Assembly: GCA_902477765.1 (NCBI GenBank)
Contig: CABSIM010000006.1
Location: 1 to 64,000, forward strand
Length of the DNA: 64,000 bases
From: an uncultured Clostridiaceae bacterium
Lineage (GTDB): Bacteria; Bacillota; Clostridia; Lachnospirales; Lachnospiraceae
Direction of reading: 5' to 3'
A model generated the notes under the pieces. That model did no database searches, had not been told where the DNA came from, and saw nothing but the letters and a program-made list of their open reading frames with translations. The position numbers and the translations under genes are program-made. Positions 53,464 through 62,987 of this stretch are shown piece after piece (the first letter of the stretch is position 1; each line of letters opens with the position of its first letter).

Positions 53464-54332
53464 TACCCTTTCTCCTTTCCGAGCAGGTTGGAAAGCTCCG
53501 CAAACTGCTCCAGCGTCAGAGCCTCTCCGCGTACTGCCGGAGAAAGCCCCATGGTTGCGATGGCCTCTGCCACCTGTTCCTTGGTAAATGAAAGTTCCGG
53601 AGAGTTGGACAGGCCGTTCTGCAGAGTCTTTCTTCTCTGATTAAACGAAGCCCTGATGATCCGGAACATCAGCTTCGGGTCCTCCGCCTTCACCGGTGGT
53701 TCCCTGTGCCTGGTAAGACGGATCACTGCCGATCCCACCCTGGGCCTGGGAATGAAGCAGTTGGGCGGTACATTGGCCACGATTTCCGGTTCCGCGTAAT
53801 ACTGGACTGCCAGAGACAGCGCGCCGTAATCCTTGGAGCCCGGGCCCTCTTTCATCCGGTCAGCCACTTCTTTCTGAACCATGACCGTGATGCTGTCCAT
53901 GGGTATTTCTCCCTCGAACAGTCCCATAATAATGGGGGTTGTGATGTAATAAGGAAGGTTCGCCACCACCTTTATGGGCCTTCCGCCGTTATACCGCTCG
54001 GCGATTTGTTTTATGTCAACTTTAAGGATATCTTCATTGATAATTTCCACATTGCTGTATCCGGCCAGAGTCTCCTTCAGAATGGGAATCAGGTTTCTGT
54101 CAATTTCCACCGCCACCACCTGCCCGGCACGTTCGGCCAGATACTGGGTCATGGTCCCGATGCCCGGGCCGATCTCCAGTACACAGTCGTTCTCCGTCAC
54201 CCCTGCCGCTTCAATGATCTTTTCCAGTACATGAGTATCGATGAGAAAGTTCTGTCCGAATTTTTTCTGGAACATGAACTCGTATTTCTGAATAATCTCT
54301 ATGGTATTTTTCGGATTTCCCAGATTTGCCAT
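53463..54332 (-). CDS. rsmA: 16S rRNA dimethyladenosine transferase
   Basis: 289 aa. SAM motif LEIGPGIGTMTQYLAE, motif IV NLPYYITTPI, and the start KFGQNFLIDTHVL are typical of KsgA/RsmA. It dimethylates two adjacent adenines near the 3' end of 16S rRNA. It is 2 bases after the TatD-like gene, the common Firmicutes order metG-tatD-rsmA. Confidence 0.96.
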   Translation of the reverse strand: MANLGNPKNTIEIIQKYEFMFQKKFGQNFLIDTHVLEKIIEAAGVTENDCVLEIGPGIGTMTQYLAERAGQVVAVEIDRNLIPILKETLAGYSNVEIINEDILKVDIKQIAERYNGGRPIKVVANLPYYITTPIIMGLFEGEIPMDSITVMVQKEVADRMKEGPGSKDYGALSLAVQYYAEPEIVANVPPNCFIPRPRVGSAVIRLTRHREPPVKAEDPKLMFRIIRASFNQRRKTLQNGLSNSPELSFTKEQVAEAIATMGLSPAVRGEALTLEQFAELSNLLGKEKG

Positions 54333-54334
54333 TG

Positions 54335-55117
54335 TTACTCCTGTTCTTTCAGCCGGTAAAGGCGTCTCGCATTCTTCTCCGTTTCCCGTATGATCTCCTC
54401 TGCGGAAACTCCCTTGATCTCCGCAAGTGCATCTGCCACCAGCGGCAGATGGGAGGAATCATTGCGTTTCCCTCTCCACGGAACCGGAGCCAGATACGGA
54501 CAGTCCGTTTCCAGTACCAGCGCCGAAAGAGGGGCATACTCCACAACTTCCCTGAGTTTTTTTGCATTTTTGAAGGTCAGGACTCCGCCGATTCCCAGAT
54601 AATATCCCATATTCAGATACTCCCGGGCCATTTCCGTACCATAGGAAAAGCAGTGAATCACACCGCCGGTGATTCCTTCTCTTTCGGCCTTCATGATATC
54701 CAGTGTGTCCCGGGCCGCATCCCGGCTGTGAATAATCACCGGAAGGCCTGTCTCCCTGGCAACCTGCAGCTGGCGCACAAACCATGTCTTCTGAATTTCC
54801 CGTTCGGGTTCATTCCAGTAATAATCCAGCCCGATCTCCCCGATGGCCACGATTTTTTCGTGTGCGGATGCCTTTTTCAGCCACTCCATGTCCTGTTCCG
54901 TCAGTTCCGCCGTTTCGTTGGGGTGAATTCCCAGCGCGCCGTAGATAAACGGATGGGACTCTGCCAGTTCCAGGGTGGTCCTGCAGGATTTTACGGATGC
55001 GGCAACATTGACCACATTTCCTATCCCGGCAGCTTCAAGGCTGTGCAGAAGCGTGTCTCTGTCCTGGTCAAAAGCTTCATCATCATAATGGGCGTGGGTA
55101 TCAAAAATTCTGCTCAT
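54335..55117 (-). CDS. TatD family metal-dependent hydrolase
   Basis: 260 aa from the ATG after CAGGAG; a 30-codon upstream extension is not supported. Metal motifs DTHAHYDD, GEIGLDYYW, IHSRDA, HCFSYG and ETDCPYLAP are complete. DNase or D-aminoacyl-tRNA deacylase-like activity is known for relatives. It sits between metG and rsmA. Confidence 0.92.
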   Translation of the reverse strand: MSRIFDTHAHYDDEAFDQDRDTLLHSLEAAGIGNVVNVAASVKSCRTTLELAESHPFIYGALGIHPNETAELTEQDMEWLKKASAHEKIVAIGEIGLDYYWNEPEREIQKTWFVRQLQVARETGLPVIIHSRDAARDTLDIMKAEREGITGGVIHCFSYGTEMAREYLNMGYYLGIGGVLTFKNAKKLREVVEYAPLSALVLETDCPYLAPVPWRGKRNDSSHLPLVADALAEIKGVSAEEIIRETEKNARRLYRLKEQE

Positions 55118-55220
55118 ACATCTGCTCCTGTCTTTCGGGTCCGCCTTGTTCCGGTCCGGCATCAGCTGCCGCTTCCGGTCCGGCCGGATCCTGTTTCCGG
55201 CCGGCATGCCGGCAGTGCTG

Positions 55221-57203
55221 TTACCGGATCTCGGAACCGGGCTTCATATCTTTTTCTGGTACCATGACGGAAAGATTTCCCTCGTCATCTTCGGCGCTCA
55301 GGATCATGCCTTCGGAAATCATTCCCGCCAGCTTTGCAGGCTTCAGGTTGGTTACCACCATAACTTTCTTTCCTGCCATTTCCTCCGGCTTATACCATGC
55401 TTTGATGCCGCTTATGATCTGTCTCGTCTCGGAACCTATTTTCACCTGGAAGCACAGCAGTTTTTTGGACTTGGGAACAGCCTCGCATTTTACCACTTCT
55501 CCGATCTGGAACTGAATCTTCGCAAAATCGTCATAGGTAATTTCCGGCTTCTTCTCCACGTCCACAACGCTTTCTTCCTTCTTTTCCCCTTCAGAATCTG
55601 CGGCCTGGGAAGCTGCTTCGGCCGCTTTCATGGCCTCTACTTTCTCCAGCACTTCCTTCACATCCATACGTGCGAAAAGGATCTCCGGCTTTTCCGTCAC
55701 TTTGTTTCCGTCAGGATACAGGCCGAACCGGTCCATTTCTTCCAGTGTTCTCTTTCCTGTGTTCAGCTGTGCCAGGATCTTCTCGGAAGTCTCCGGCATA
55801 AAGGAATACAGCAGGGAAGCGCCGATGGTGATGGCCTCTGTCAGATTGTAAAGGACTGTGGCGAGGCGGTCTTTCTTCTCCTCGTCCTTTGCCAGTGTCC
55901 AGGGTGTGGTCTCATCAATGTATTTGTTGCTGCGGCGGAAGATATTGAAAATCTCTGTAATGGCATCTGCCACTCTCAGTCGGTCCATCTTTTCGTCGGC
56001 CTTCTTTACCGCATCCAGCACAGCAGCTTTCAGTTCTTCGTCCACCGGCTCGCAGGCTCCTCTGTTCTCCACGATTCCGCCGAAGTATTTGTTGGACATG
56101 GAAACGGTACGGTTCACCAGGTTGCCCAGAATATTGGCCAGATCGGAGTTCATTCTCTCCACCATCAGTTCCCAGGAGATGACGCCGTCATTTTCAAAGG
56201 GCATTTCATGGAGAACGAAATACCGTACGGCATCCACGCCGAAAAAGTCCACAAGGGTATCGGCATAAAGCACATTTCCCTTGGATTTGCTCATTTTTCC
56301 ATCTCCCTGCAGCAGCCACGGATGACCGAATACCTGCTTGGGAAGCGGAAGTCCCAGAGCCATCAGGAAAATGGGCCAGTAAATGGTATGGAAGCGGATG
56401 ATGTCCTTTCCGATCAGGTGAAGGTCTGCCGGCCAGTATTTTGCGAATTTTTCACTGCTTTCTCCGTCGCAGTCATACCCGATGCCCGTGATGTAATTGG
56501 TAAGCGCATCCAGCCATACATAGGTCACATGCTTGGGATCAAACTCCACAGGAATTCCCCATTTGAATGAAGTTCTGGATACGCACAGATCCTGAAGCCC
56601 CGGAAGCAGGAAGTTGTTCATCATTTCATTTTTTCTGGATACCGGCTGGATAAATTCCGGATGCTCATTGATATAATCAATAAGTTTCTGCGCATATTTG
56701 CTCATACGGAAGAAGTAGGCCTCTTCCTTGGCCGGCTGCACGGGACGTCCGCAGTCCGGACACTTTCCGTCCACCACCTGGGACGGGGTCCAGAAAGATT
56801 CGCAGGGCGTGCAGTAAAGCCCCTCATAATGTCCTTTGTAGATATCCCCCTGGTCGTAAAGTTTTTTGAAAATTTTCTGTACCTGTTTTTCATGATACTC
56901 ATCCGTGGTACGGATAAATTTATCATATGATGTGTTCATCAGGTCCCAGATGGTCCGGATCTCTCCCGCCACATTGTCTACAAATTCCTTCGGTGTGATC
57001 CCCGCCGCTTCTGCTTTCAGTTCGATCTTCTGTCCGTGTTCATCGGTTCCCGTCTGGAAATAGACATCATATCCCTGCTCTCTCTTGTAGCGGGCAATGG
57101 CGTCAGCCAGCACAATTTCATAGGTATTTCCGATATGCGGCTTGCCGGATGTATAGGCAATGGCCGTGGAAATATAATACGGTTTTTTACAGTTTCTGCA
57201 CAT
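55221..57203 (-). CDS. metG: Methionyl-tRNA synthetase
   Basis: 660 aa. HIGN version of the HIGH motif (TSGKPHIGNTYE), zinc cysteines CTPC...CPDC, KMSKSKGNV loop, and a C-terminal EMAP/Trbp111-like tRNA-binding domain (about 555-660) after an acidic linker. It charges tRNA-Met. A T-box leader precedes it. First gene of the metG-tatD-rsmA run. Confidence 0.97.
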   Translation of the reverse strand: MCRNCKKPYYISTAIAYTSGKPHIGNTYEIVLADAIARYKREQGYDVYFQTGTDEHGQKIELKAEAAGITPKEFVDNVAGEIRTIWDLMNTSYDKFIRTTDEYHEKQVQKIFKKLYDQGDIYKGHYEGLYCTPCESFWTPSQVVDGKCPDCGRPVQPAKEEAYFFRMSKYAQKLIDYINEHPEFIQPVSRKNEMMNNFLLPGLQDLCVSRTSFKWGIPVEFDPKHVTYVWLDALTNYITGIGYDCDGESSEKFAKYWPADLHLIGKDIIRFHTIYWPIFLMALGLPLPKQVFGHPWLLQGDGKMSKSKGNVLYADTLVDFFGVDAVRYFVLHEMPFENDGVISWELMVERMNSDLANILGNLVNRTVSMSNKYFGGIVENRGACEPVDEELKAAVLDAVKKADEKMDRLRVADAITEIFNIFRRSNKYIDETTPWTLAKDEEKKDRLATVLYNLTEAITIGASLLYSFMPETSEKILAQLNTGKRTLEEMDRFGLYPDGNKVTEKPEILFARMDVKEVLEKVEAMKAAEAASQAADSEGEKKEESVVDVEKKPEITYDDFAKIQFQIGEVVKCEAVPKSKKLLCFQVKIGSETRQIISGIKAWYKPEEMAGKKVMVVTNLKPAKLAGMISEGMILSAEDDEGNLSVMVPEKDMKPGSEIR

Positions 57204-57292
57204 GCTTTCTCCTCCTGAATCCCATGGGGCCGTTTTATGTCACCCCGAAACCTGTTTTATTTTCATATACGTCAGAGCGTTTCCCGCAACAT

Positions 57293-57625
57293 AAAAAAGC
57301 CCGTCTTTACTTTTATTTAAAGACGAGTCTTCCCCGTGTTACCACTTTAATTCAAAACCGTCTTCCGGCGGTTTCCTCCGCGGCTGCGTTTTCCCTTGTT
57401 TCCGGTATCATATGACATGAGAAATCCACAGTCTGGCACGTTAACGGGTGCTTCCGTCGCAGCCTGAACTTTCTGTTCCCTTCATGGGACAGACCCTTCA
57501 GCCGCGCAGCTCCGGGACCATCTTCATCCGGCTTTCCGTTCCCCCTTTTCAGCTCCCGGGGGTCTCTGAAAACTTCCGTCCTGACTACTCTTCCCTTCCC
57601 AGCTTTTTCCTTATGCTTCTGATGA
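57293..57625 (-). promoter_or_regulatory. T-box riboswitch (methionine) in the metG leader
   Basis: On the minus strand the T-box motif AAAGTGGTAACACGGGG (57332-57348) is followed by a terminator (CGTCTTTA, 57302-57309, with 57318-57325; T-run 57293-57298). Stem I begins with GAAGAGTAGT and an AGAGA bulge. Two ATG triplets (reverse of 57519-57521 and 57525-57527) lie where a Met specifier codon could be; I cannot say which is used. Uncharged tRNA-Met would favour antitermination into metG. Confidence 0.9.
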
Positions 57626-57631
57626 TTATTA

Positions 57632-57660
57632 AGTCTATCCTGTTCCAGCCGGTTTGTCAA
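57632..57660 (-). promoter_or_regulatory. Promoter of the metG T-box leader
   Basis: Minus strand perfect TTGACA (57655-57660), 17-base spacer, TAGACT (57632-57637), giving a leader of about 420 bases. The rest of 57204-57774 holds only this leader and the upstream of the DUF885 gene. Confidence 0.75.
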
Positions 57661-57774
57661 GCCGCAAGGCCCAATTTTCAGGGGGCACAGCGGGGAGATT
57701 TCAGGGATTTCAAGGATATCACGGCCTCTTCTGCAATATATTGAGCATATATGGAAAAACCGGAGGACAAAAGG

Positions 57775-59610
57775 ATGAATCAAATCACCGGCCATGTGCC
57801 GAATTTCTGGAAAAAAACCGTCATTTTCCTGACCCTGGTACTGATACTCGCGGTTTCTCTTTTCTGCGGATGCCGGGGGAATTTCGCCGGATCCGTCCCC
57901 GGAGAAACCGGCGGGTACTTTGTTTCAGACAGCGGGCCGTCCGACAGCAGTGCCGCCCGGTGCCAGGAACACTTTTCCGACTTCTGTCTGCATGTGTTCT
58001 GTGACGAGGTTTCCGGCAATACTCTGGACCTGCATTATACCCTGAAGCATCCCGAAATCTGGGGAATCAGCCGCAGGGAACCGTTTCTCGGCTCCTGCAG
58101 TCTGGCGGAAATGGTGTCTGCCTCCGGAGACATCCGGGATACTCTGGAACAGCTGACTTCTTTTGACCGTGAACTTCTGACGGAGGATCAGAAACTGATA
58201 TTCGATGTTTTTAAAGATACTCTGGAAACCTCCCTTCTTTCGGAAGGCATGGAACTTTATTATCAGCCTCTGTCCCCTTCCATCGGAACCCAGGCTCAGC
58301 TCCCTGTTCTGCTCTCCGAATATTCCTTTGATTCTCTGGAAGACGTGGAAGATTATCTGGGAATTCTGTCCCAGATGGATTCCTACTACAGTCAGATTCT
58401 GGAATTTGAAAACCAGAAAGCCGATGCCGGTCTCGGGCCTTCGGATGCCTCCATCGACAGAATCCTGGAATCCTGCCAAAGTTATCTGGTGGATCCCGAA
58501 GATAATTTTCTCACGGAAACCTTTCAGACCCGTCTGGACTCCCTGGAAGGCATTACGGACGATAAAAAGGCGGAACTTTCCTCACGGCATATACAGATTA
58601 TTCAGGAACATTTTATCCCTGCCTATCAGCTTCTGATCGACGGCATGACGGCCCTGCGCGGCCGCGGCCTCCATGAGGAAGGTCTGGCTTCCTATAAGGA
58701 CGGGAAAAAATATTATGAATACCTTCTCAAGTCAGGCACCGGCACTTCCTACACGATCCCGGAACTGAAAAAAGCTCTGGCTTCCCGCATGGAAAAAGAT
58801 CTGGAAGCCATCAGCGAAATCTATCTGAACAATCCTGATTTTGACCCGGGTGCATCTTCCTTTGCTCTCACCGATCCCACGGAAATTCTGGAGGATCTGA
58901 AACAGCAGATGAGAAAGGATTTTCCTGCTCTGCCGGAATGCTCCTATGAAATCAAGTATGTTCCCGGGCACCTGGAAGATACATTGAGCCCGGCCTTTTA
59001 CCTGACTGCGCCTCTGGACGATCTGGATCAGAATGTCATCTACATCAACAATGGGTATTCCGACAGTACGGAGGATCTCTACACCACTCTGGCTCATGAG
59101 GGCTTCCCGGGACACCTGTACCAGACGGTTTATTCCCGCAGTCATTCCTCCAGTCCCCTTCTCTCGATCCTGAGTAATTCCGGCGCCAATGAAGGATGGG
59201 CCACTTACGTGGAAAATTATGCCTGCACCCTGAATAACGGGCTGTCAGAGGAGGCCGGCATTTACCGGGCCTGCATGCGTTCATTTTCTCTCTGTCTCCA
59301 TGGCCTTCTTGACATCGGTATCAATTATGACGGATGGAGCCGGGAACAGGCCGGGGCTTTCATTACCACATACTTTGAGGCCGGAGATGATGTGGTGGAG
59401 GAACTCTGGCAGACCATGATCGACAATCCCACCAACTACCTGGAGTACTGCAACGGTTACGTGGAACTGATGGAAATGCGGGAAATGGCGGAAGCGGAAC
59501 TTGGTCCGTCCTTCAGCGCCATGGAGTTTCACCGTTTTCTTCTGGATCTGGGACCGGTTCCCTATTCTGTCACAAGGGAATATTTTGCCCGCTGGCTGGA
59601 TGCCGGATAA
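57775..59610 (+). CDS. DUF885 family lipoprotein, putative metallopeptidase
   Basis: 611 aa from the ATG 8 bases after GGAGG; an ATG eight codons earlier lacks such a site. N-terminal hydrophobic stretch ends in LFCGCRG, a possible lipobox. The DUF885 domain (about 60-605) includes HEGFPGH at 441-447, the HExxxH-type zinc site of this family. Such proteins are predicted dipeptidases or carboxypeptidases outside the membrane; substrates unknown. Confidence 0.85.
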   Translation: MNQITGHVPNFWKKTVIFLTLVLILAVSLFCGCRGNFAGSVPGETGGYFVSDSGPSDSSAARCQEHFSDFCLHVFCDEVSGNTLDLHYTLKHPEIWGISRREPFLGSCSLAEMVSASGDIRDTLEQLTSFDRELLTEDQKLIFDVFKDTLETSLLSEGMELYYQPLSPSIGTQAQLPVLLSEYSFDSLEDVEDYLGILSQMDSYYSQILEFENQKADAGLGPSDASIDRILESCQSYLVDPEDNFLTETFQTRLDSLEGITDDKKAELSSRHIQIIQEHFIPAYQLLIDGMTALRGRGLHEEGLASYKDGKKYYEYLLKSGTGTSYTIPELKKALASRMEKDLEAISEIYLNNPDFDPGASSFALTDPTEILEDLKQQMRKDFPALPECSYEIKYVPGHLEDTLSPAFYLTAPLDDLDQNVIYINNGYSDSTEDLYTTLAHEGFPGHLYQTVYSRSHSSSPLLSILSNSGANEGWATYVENYACTLNNGLSEEAGIYRACMRSFSLCLHGLLDIGINYDGWSREQAGAFITTYFEAGDDVVEELWQTMIDNPTNYLEYCNGYVELMEMREMAEAELGPSFSAMEFHRFLLDLGPVPYSVTREYFARWLDAG

Positions 59611-59631
59611 TGTCTCAGGCCAGGCGGACTC

Positions 59632-59660
59632 TGGACAAAGCAGCCGGAATTTAGTATGAT
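59632..59660 (+). promoter_or_regulatory. Promoter of the nitroreductase gene
   Basis: TGGACA (59632-59637), 17-base spacer, TATGAT (59655-59660), 60 bases before the start. Confidence 0.6.
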
Positions 59661-59719
59661 GGATACAGAAAGACGGTCTCCGGAAGGACCGCCCCGCTAT
59701 ATGAAAAGGAGGAAATTCT

Positions 59720-60241
59720 ATGAACGAAGTGATGAATGCAATTCTCACCAGAAGAAGTATCCGTAAATTTACTGACCGGCCGATTCCCAAAGACATCCTT
59801 CAGGAACTTGTGAACGCCGCCCTTCATGCTCCCAGCGGGAAAGGCCAGCAGACCTGGAAATTTACTGTTATTACCAGCCCGGATATGATCGCCCGCCTGA
59901 CTTCGGAAATCGGGGCCGTACTGAAACGGGACAATTATGATATGTACCATCCCATGGCTGTTATCATGCCCTCCAATCTCCGTGACGGAATCTGGAGCCG
60001 TGAAGACAATGCCTGCGCCCTGGAAAATATCTTTCTGGCCGCACATTCCATGGGCATCGGCTCTGTCTGGATCAATCAGATGCAGAATATCTGCGACACC
60101 CCGCAGATCCGCGCTCTGCTGGATGAAATGGGCGTTCCCGGAGACCATGTGGTATTCGGCATGGCAGCACTTGGATATCCTGCCCCGGATGCTCCGGTAA
60201 AACCCATGGAGCGGATCGGAACCGTTGCCTGGATCGAATAA
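59720..60241 (+). CDS. Nitroreductase family flavoprotein
   Basis: 173 aa, one nitroreductase domain. TRRSIRKFTDRPI binds FMN phosphate, and GIGSVWINQM and MAALGYPAPDA complete the cofactor site. Short single-domain type, likely NAD(P)H-dependent reduction of quinones or nitro compounds. AAAGGAGG lies before the ATG. Confidence 0.9.
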   Translation: MNEVMNAILTRRSIRKFTDRPIPKDILQELVNAALHAPSGKGQQTWKFTVITSPDMIARLTSEIGAVLKRDNYDMYHPMAVIMPSNLRDGIWSREDNACALENIFLAAHSMGIGSVWINQMQNICDTPQIRALLDEMGVPGDHVVFGMAALGYPAPDAPVKPMERIGTVAWIE

Positions 60242-60260
60242 CTGTCTGCAGAAAAGCATA

Positions 60261-60322
60261 AAAAACAGGATATGCCGCTCATCTGTCATCTCCCGATGAC
60301 CCGAGCGGCATATCCTGTTTTT
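60261..60322. terminator. 20-bp-stem terminator between nitroreductase and PFK genes
   Basis: Perfect 20-bp stem (60261-60280 with 60303-60322), T-run on both strands, small GTCAT/ATGAC hairpin in the loop. Serves both converging genes. Confidence 0.92.
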
Positions 60323-60394
60323 ATCATAAAAGAAGCCGATGCTCTTTTCTGTTTCTTTCCGTCTCCGGAACCATCCGGAACAGTCCGGTCTTTT

Positions 60395-61633
60395 TTACCA
60401 TTTATCGCAATGGTACAGATGGCGCGGAATTCCGTCCACCATGATCGGCGGCACATCTCCCTGAATCAGCGGCCTCACATAATCCAGAAATTCGTCGGTC
60501 ACATACGTACCGTCTTCGTTGATCCACTCTCTGGGAACCACTTTCTCCACATTGGAAACCTTGTGGACGTTCTGAAGACTGGTGGTACACTGATACGGAT
60601 CGTCGGAAATCCGTTTCAGAATCACCATTTCTCCGGTGTCTCCCTCATCGGCGGCCTTGACTGCAGCTCCGCCCACCTGGAAAGCCTCGATAATATCAAT
60701 TCTGGATACCAGATGAGAGGCTGCTCTCTGCAGAGTGGAAAGCTCAATTCCCCTGGTTTTGCAGCCGATTTCATTGGCGATTCTGCAGGCAAGATAGTTG
60801 GCGGTTCCGCTCAGCTGTTTATGGCCGAATGCATCCACATAATCGACGCCGTCTGTCAGTTCGCAGACATAGCGGCCGTCTGCAAGGCGGATTCCTTCTG
60901 ATACGGCCACCACAACCGACTGCTTCACCTTCAGGAGTTCTCTGATTTTTTCCACAAACCGCTCCACATCAAACGGCAGCTCCGGCAGATAAATCAGATC
61001 CGGTCCTTCGCAGTCTTCTCCCCTGGCCAGGGCCGAAGCTCCTGTCAGCCAGCCTGCATTCCGTCCCATGACTTCGATAACGGTTACCAGACCTTTTCCA
61101 TATTCCAGCGCATTGCTGTCCCGGATAATTTCCTTGGTGGAGGTGCCGATGTACTTTGCTGCACTTCCGTATCCCGGTGTATGATCGGTCAGCGCCAGAT
61201 CATTGTCGATGGTCTTGGGGACTCCGATAAACTTGGTCTTATATCCTTTTACAATGGCATAGTCGGAAAGCTTTTTAATGGTATCCATGGAATCATTTCC
61301 GCCGATATAGATAAAGCTGTCGATCTCCAGCTTTTCCAGAATTCCGAAAATTTTCTCGTAAAGTTCCGGCTGTTCATGGATTTCCGGAAGCTTGTACCGG
61401 CAGGAGCCCAGATAAGCAGCCGGTGTCCTTTTAAGGAGCTCCACATCCAGATCATTACGGATGTGTTCCGACAGATCAATATATTTTTCATCCATAAGTC
61501 CCTGTATTCCGTGAAGCATACCATATACCTTTTTTGCCCCTCTGTCCATGGCAGTACGGTATACCCCTGCCAGGCTGGAATTGATTGCAGACGTGGGGCC
61601 GCCTGACTGACCAACAATTACATTTCCTTTCAC
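60395..61633 (-). CDS. pfp: Diphosphate-dependent 6-phosphofructokinase
   Basis: 412 aa starting with GTG, seven bases after AGAGGAG; the longer upstream frame overlaps the MarR gene and has no start signal. PFK signature with GGND (111-114; Asp114) and PKTIDND (139-145; Lys140). In the family Asp and Lys at these places mark pyrophosphate-dependent enzymes, where ATP enzymes have Gly. It converts fructose-6-phosphate and PPi to fructose-1,6-bisphosphate, reversibly. Confidence 0.88.
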   Translation of the reverse strand: MKGNVIVGQSGGPTSAINSSLAGVYRTAMDRGAKKVYGMLHGIQGLMDEKYIDLSEHIRNDLDVELLKRTPAAYLGSCRYKLPEIHEQPELYEKIFGILEKLEIDSFIYIGGNDSMDTIKKLSDYAIVKGYKTKFIGVPKTIDNDLALTDHTPGYGSAAKYIGTSTKEIIRDSNALEYGKGLVTVIEVMGRNAGWLTGASALARGEDCEGPDLIYLPELPFDVERFVEKIRELLKVKQSVVVAVSEGIRLADGRYVCELTDGVDYVDAFGHKQLSGTANYLACRIANEIGCKTRGIELSTLQRAASHLVSRIDIIEAFQVGGAAVKAADEGDTGEMVILKRISDDPYQCTTSLQNVHKVSNVEKVVPREWINEDGTYVTDEFLDYVRPLIQGDVPPIMVDGIPRHLYHCDKW

Positions 61634-61740
61634 GCTAAAACTCCTCTCTGTATGTATCTTTTCCGCCGCTTTCCGGCTGTTTTTCAATCTGATGCGGAGC
61701 TCCCTGCGAAATGTTCTTCTCCGCTGCTTCCGGGGATATT

Positions 61741-62196
61741 CTATTTCTTCATGTTTTCTTTTTCTTTCTGCCTGAACCACTGATTCAGATGAGTCAGTGT
61801 CTTTATGAGAACATCGATCTCCTCTCTCCCCAGTCCGTCAAGAAGGCTCGCTATCATTTCCCGATGGAACCGCTCATAATGTTCATACGCGCTTCTTCCT
61901 TTGGCCGACAGAGAAATAAAGACAATCCTGCGATCCTCTTTTCCCCGCTCACGTACTACATATCCCTTTTTTACAAGGCTGTTCATGGCAATGGTAAGAG
62001 TTCCCACTGTCACAGACAGTTCCCGTGCAATGGAAGACATGTTTTTGGACGGTCCTGTCCCTATGGCCCTGATCACATGCATGTCATTATTCGTAATATC
62101 CCTGTATTCCTGATTGATGAGAGCCTTCTGCTCCACTTCCATCACATCACGGAAAAGCCTGACAAGCAGGTCATTTAAAGCTTCATAGGTACTCAA
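61741..62196 (-). CDS. MarR family regulator, FabT-like
   Basis: 151 aa with a TTG start eight bases after GAGAGG; an earlier in-frame TTG lacks such a site. Winged helix (about 35-110: MSSIARELSVTVGTLTIAMNSLVKKGYV, DRRIVFISL) closely resembles FabT, the repressor of fatty-acid synthesis genes. A FabT-like palindrome and promoter sit just upstream. No fab gene is in the window. The pfp gene follows 107 bases downstream. Function inferred. Confidence 0.75.
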   Translation of the reverse strand: MSTYEALNDLLVRLFRDVMEVEQKALINQEYRDITNNDMHVIRAIGTGPSKNMSSIARELSVTVGTLTIAMNSLVKKGYVVRERGKEDRRIVFISLSAKGRSAYEHYERFHREMIASLLDGLGREEIDVLIKTLTHLNQWFRQKEKENMKK

Positions 62197-62238
62197 TGGA
62201 CGTTCCTCTCTCTTCCGGCTCACTTCTGCCGGCAAAAT

Positions 62239-62255
62239 AGTTTGAATTTAAAAGT
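62239..62255 (-). promoter_or_regulatory. FabT-like operator
   Basis: AGTTTGAATTTAAAAGT is an imperfect palindrome close to the AGTTTGA-N3-TCAAACT FabT box. It lies between the -10 and the start codon, over the likely transcription start, so it would allow autorepression. Confidence 0.5.
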
Positions 62256-62284
62256 ATTATACAACAGGACGGTTTGCCGTACAA
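62256..62284 (-). promoter_or_regulatory. Sigma-A promoter of the marR gene
   Basis: Minus strand TTGTAC (62279-62284), 17-base spacer, TATAAT (62256-62261). Confidence 0.75.
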
Positions 62285-62374
62285 CTGAAAAATCCCCGAT
62301 TCCATTGAAATTTCCTGAATTCTTAGCGGAATCCCTGCAGGGAATTTCCGCTTTCCCCATGTCCCGGCGGCATT

Positions 62375-62899
62375 TCAGACCATTCCTGCCAGAAAGATGC
62401 TGGCTGCAATTCCGCCGGCTGTGGCCAGAAGAGCACCAGCCAGAGTCCACCTGGTTCTGCGGATTCCGGCGGTCATAAAATAAAGGCTCATGGTATAGAA
62501 AATCGTTTCCGTGCATCCCATCATGATGGAAACCATGATCCCCTCCGGAGAATCCGGCCCGCAGGTACGGAAAATATCCAGAACAAGTCCGGTGGCTGCG
62601 GAACTGGAAATCATCCTCACCAGAATGACCGGTACCAGCGGTACCGGGATATGGAGCCAGGAGGCCGGTCCCGTCATTACATCCGCCAGCGCATCCAGAA
62701 AACCGGAAGCCCTCAGAATCCCCACTGCAGTCATGAGTCCTACCAGAGTAGGAAGAATCCCTGCCACGGTTCTCATTCCTTCGCCGGCACCTTTCAGGAA
62801 GTCATCAAAAACCGGTCTTCCGGACAGAAGCCCGAATCCCACAATATAGAAAATTGCCAGCGGAACCATAAATTCAGACAGAAATATCAGGAAATCCAT
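62375..62899 (-). CDS. spmB: Spore maturation protein SpmB
   Basis: 174 aa from the Met in MDFLIFLSEF; no strong ribosome binding site is visible and the frame stays open 40 codons upstream, so the start is uncertain. Nucleoside-recognition/Gate domain with about five membrane helices; SGRPVFDDFLKGAGEGMRTVAGILPTLVGLMTAVGILRASG (about residues 25-65) and GCTETIFYT are family marks. SpmA and SpmB act in spore core dehydration. The usual spmA partner is not adjacent: a divergent ArsC-like gene lies there. Confidence 0.85.
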   Translation of the reverse strand: MDFLIFLSEFMVPLAIFYIVGFGLLSGRPVFDDFLKGAGEGMRTVAGILPTLVGLMTAVGILRASGFLDALADVMTGPASWLHIPVPLVPVILVRMISSSAATGLVLDIFRTCGPDSPEGIMVSIMMGCTETIFYTMSLYFMTAGIRRTRWTLAGALLATAGGIAASIFLAGMV

Positions 62900-62927
62900 A
62901 AACACCAGCCGTATCCGTTTTATTTCA

Positions 62928-62956
62928 TTGTATTCTCCGCAGAAATCAGATATACT
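62928..62956 (+). promoter_or_regulatory. Sigma-A promoter of the ArsC/Spx-like gene
   Basis: TTGTAT (62928-62933), 17-base spacer, TATACT (62951-62956), 32 bases before the start. Confidence 0.65.
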
Positions 62957-62987
62957 GAAATCATCATCACAAAGGAGGTTTCCGTCT

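Noticed and set aside
55146..56570. 474-codon open frame on the plus strand
   Set aside because: Antisense shadow of metG.
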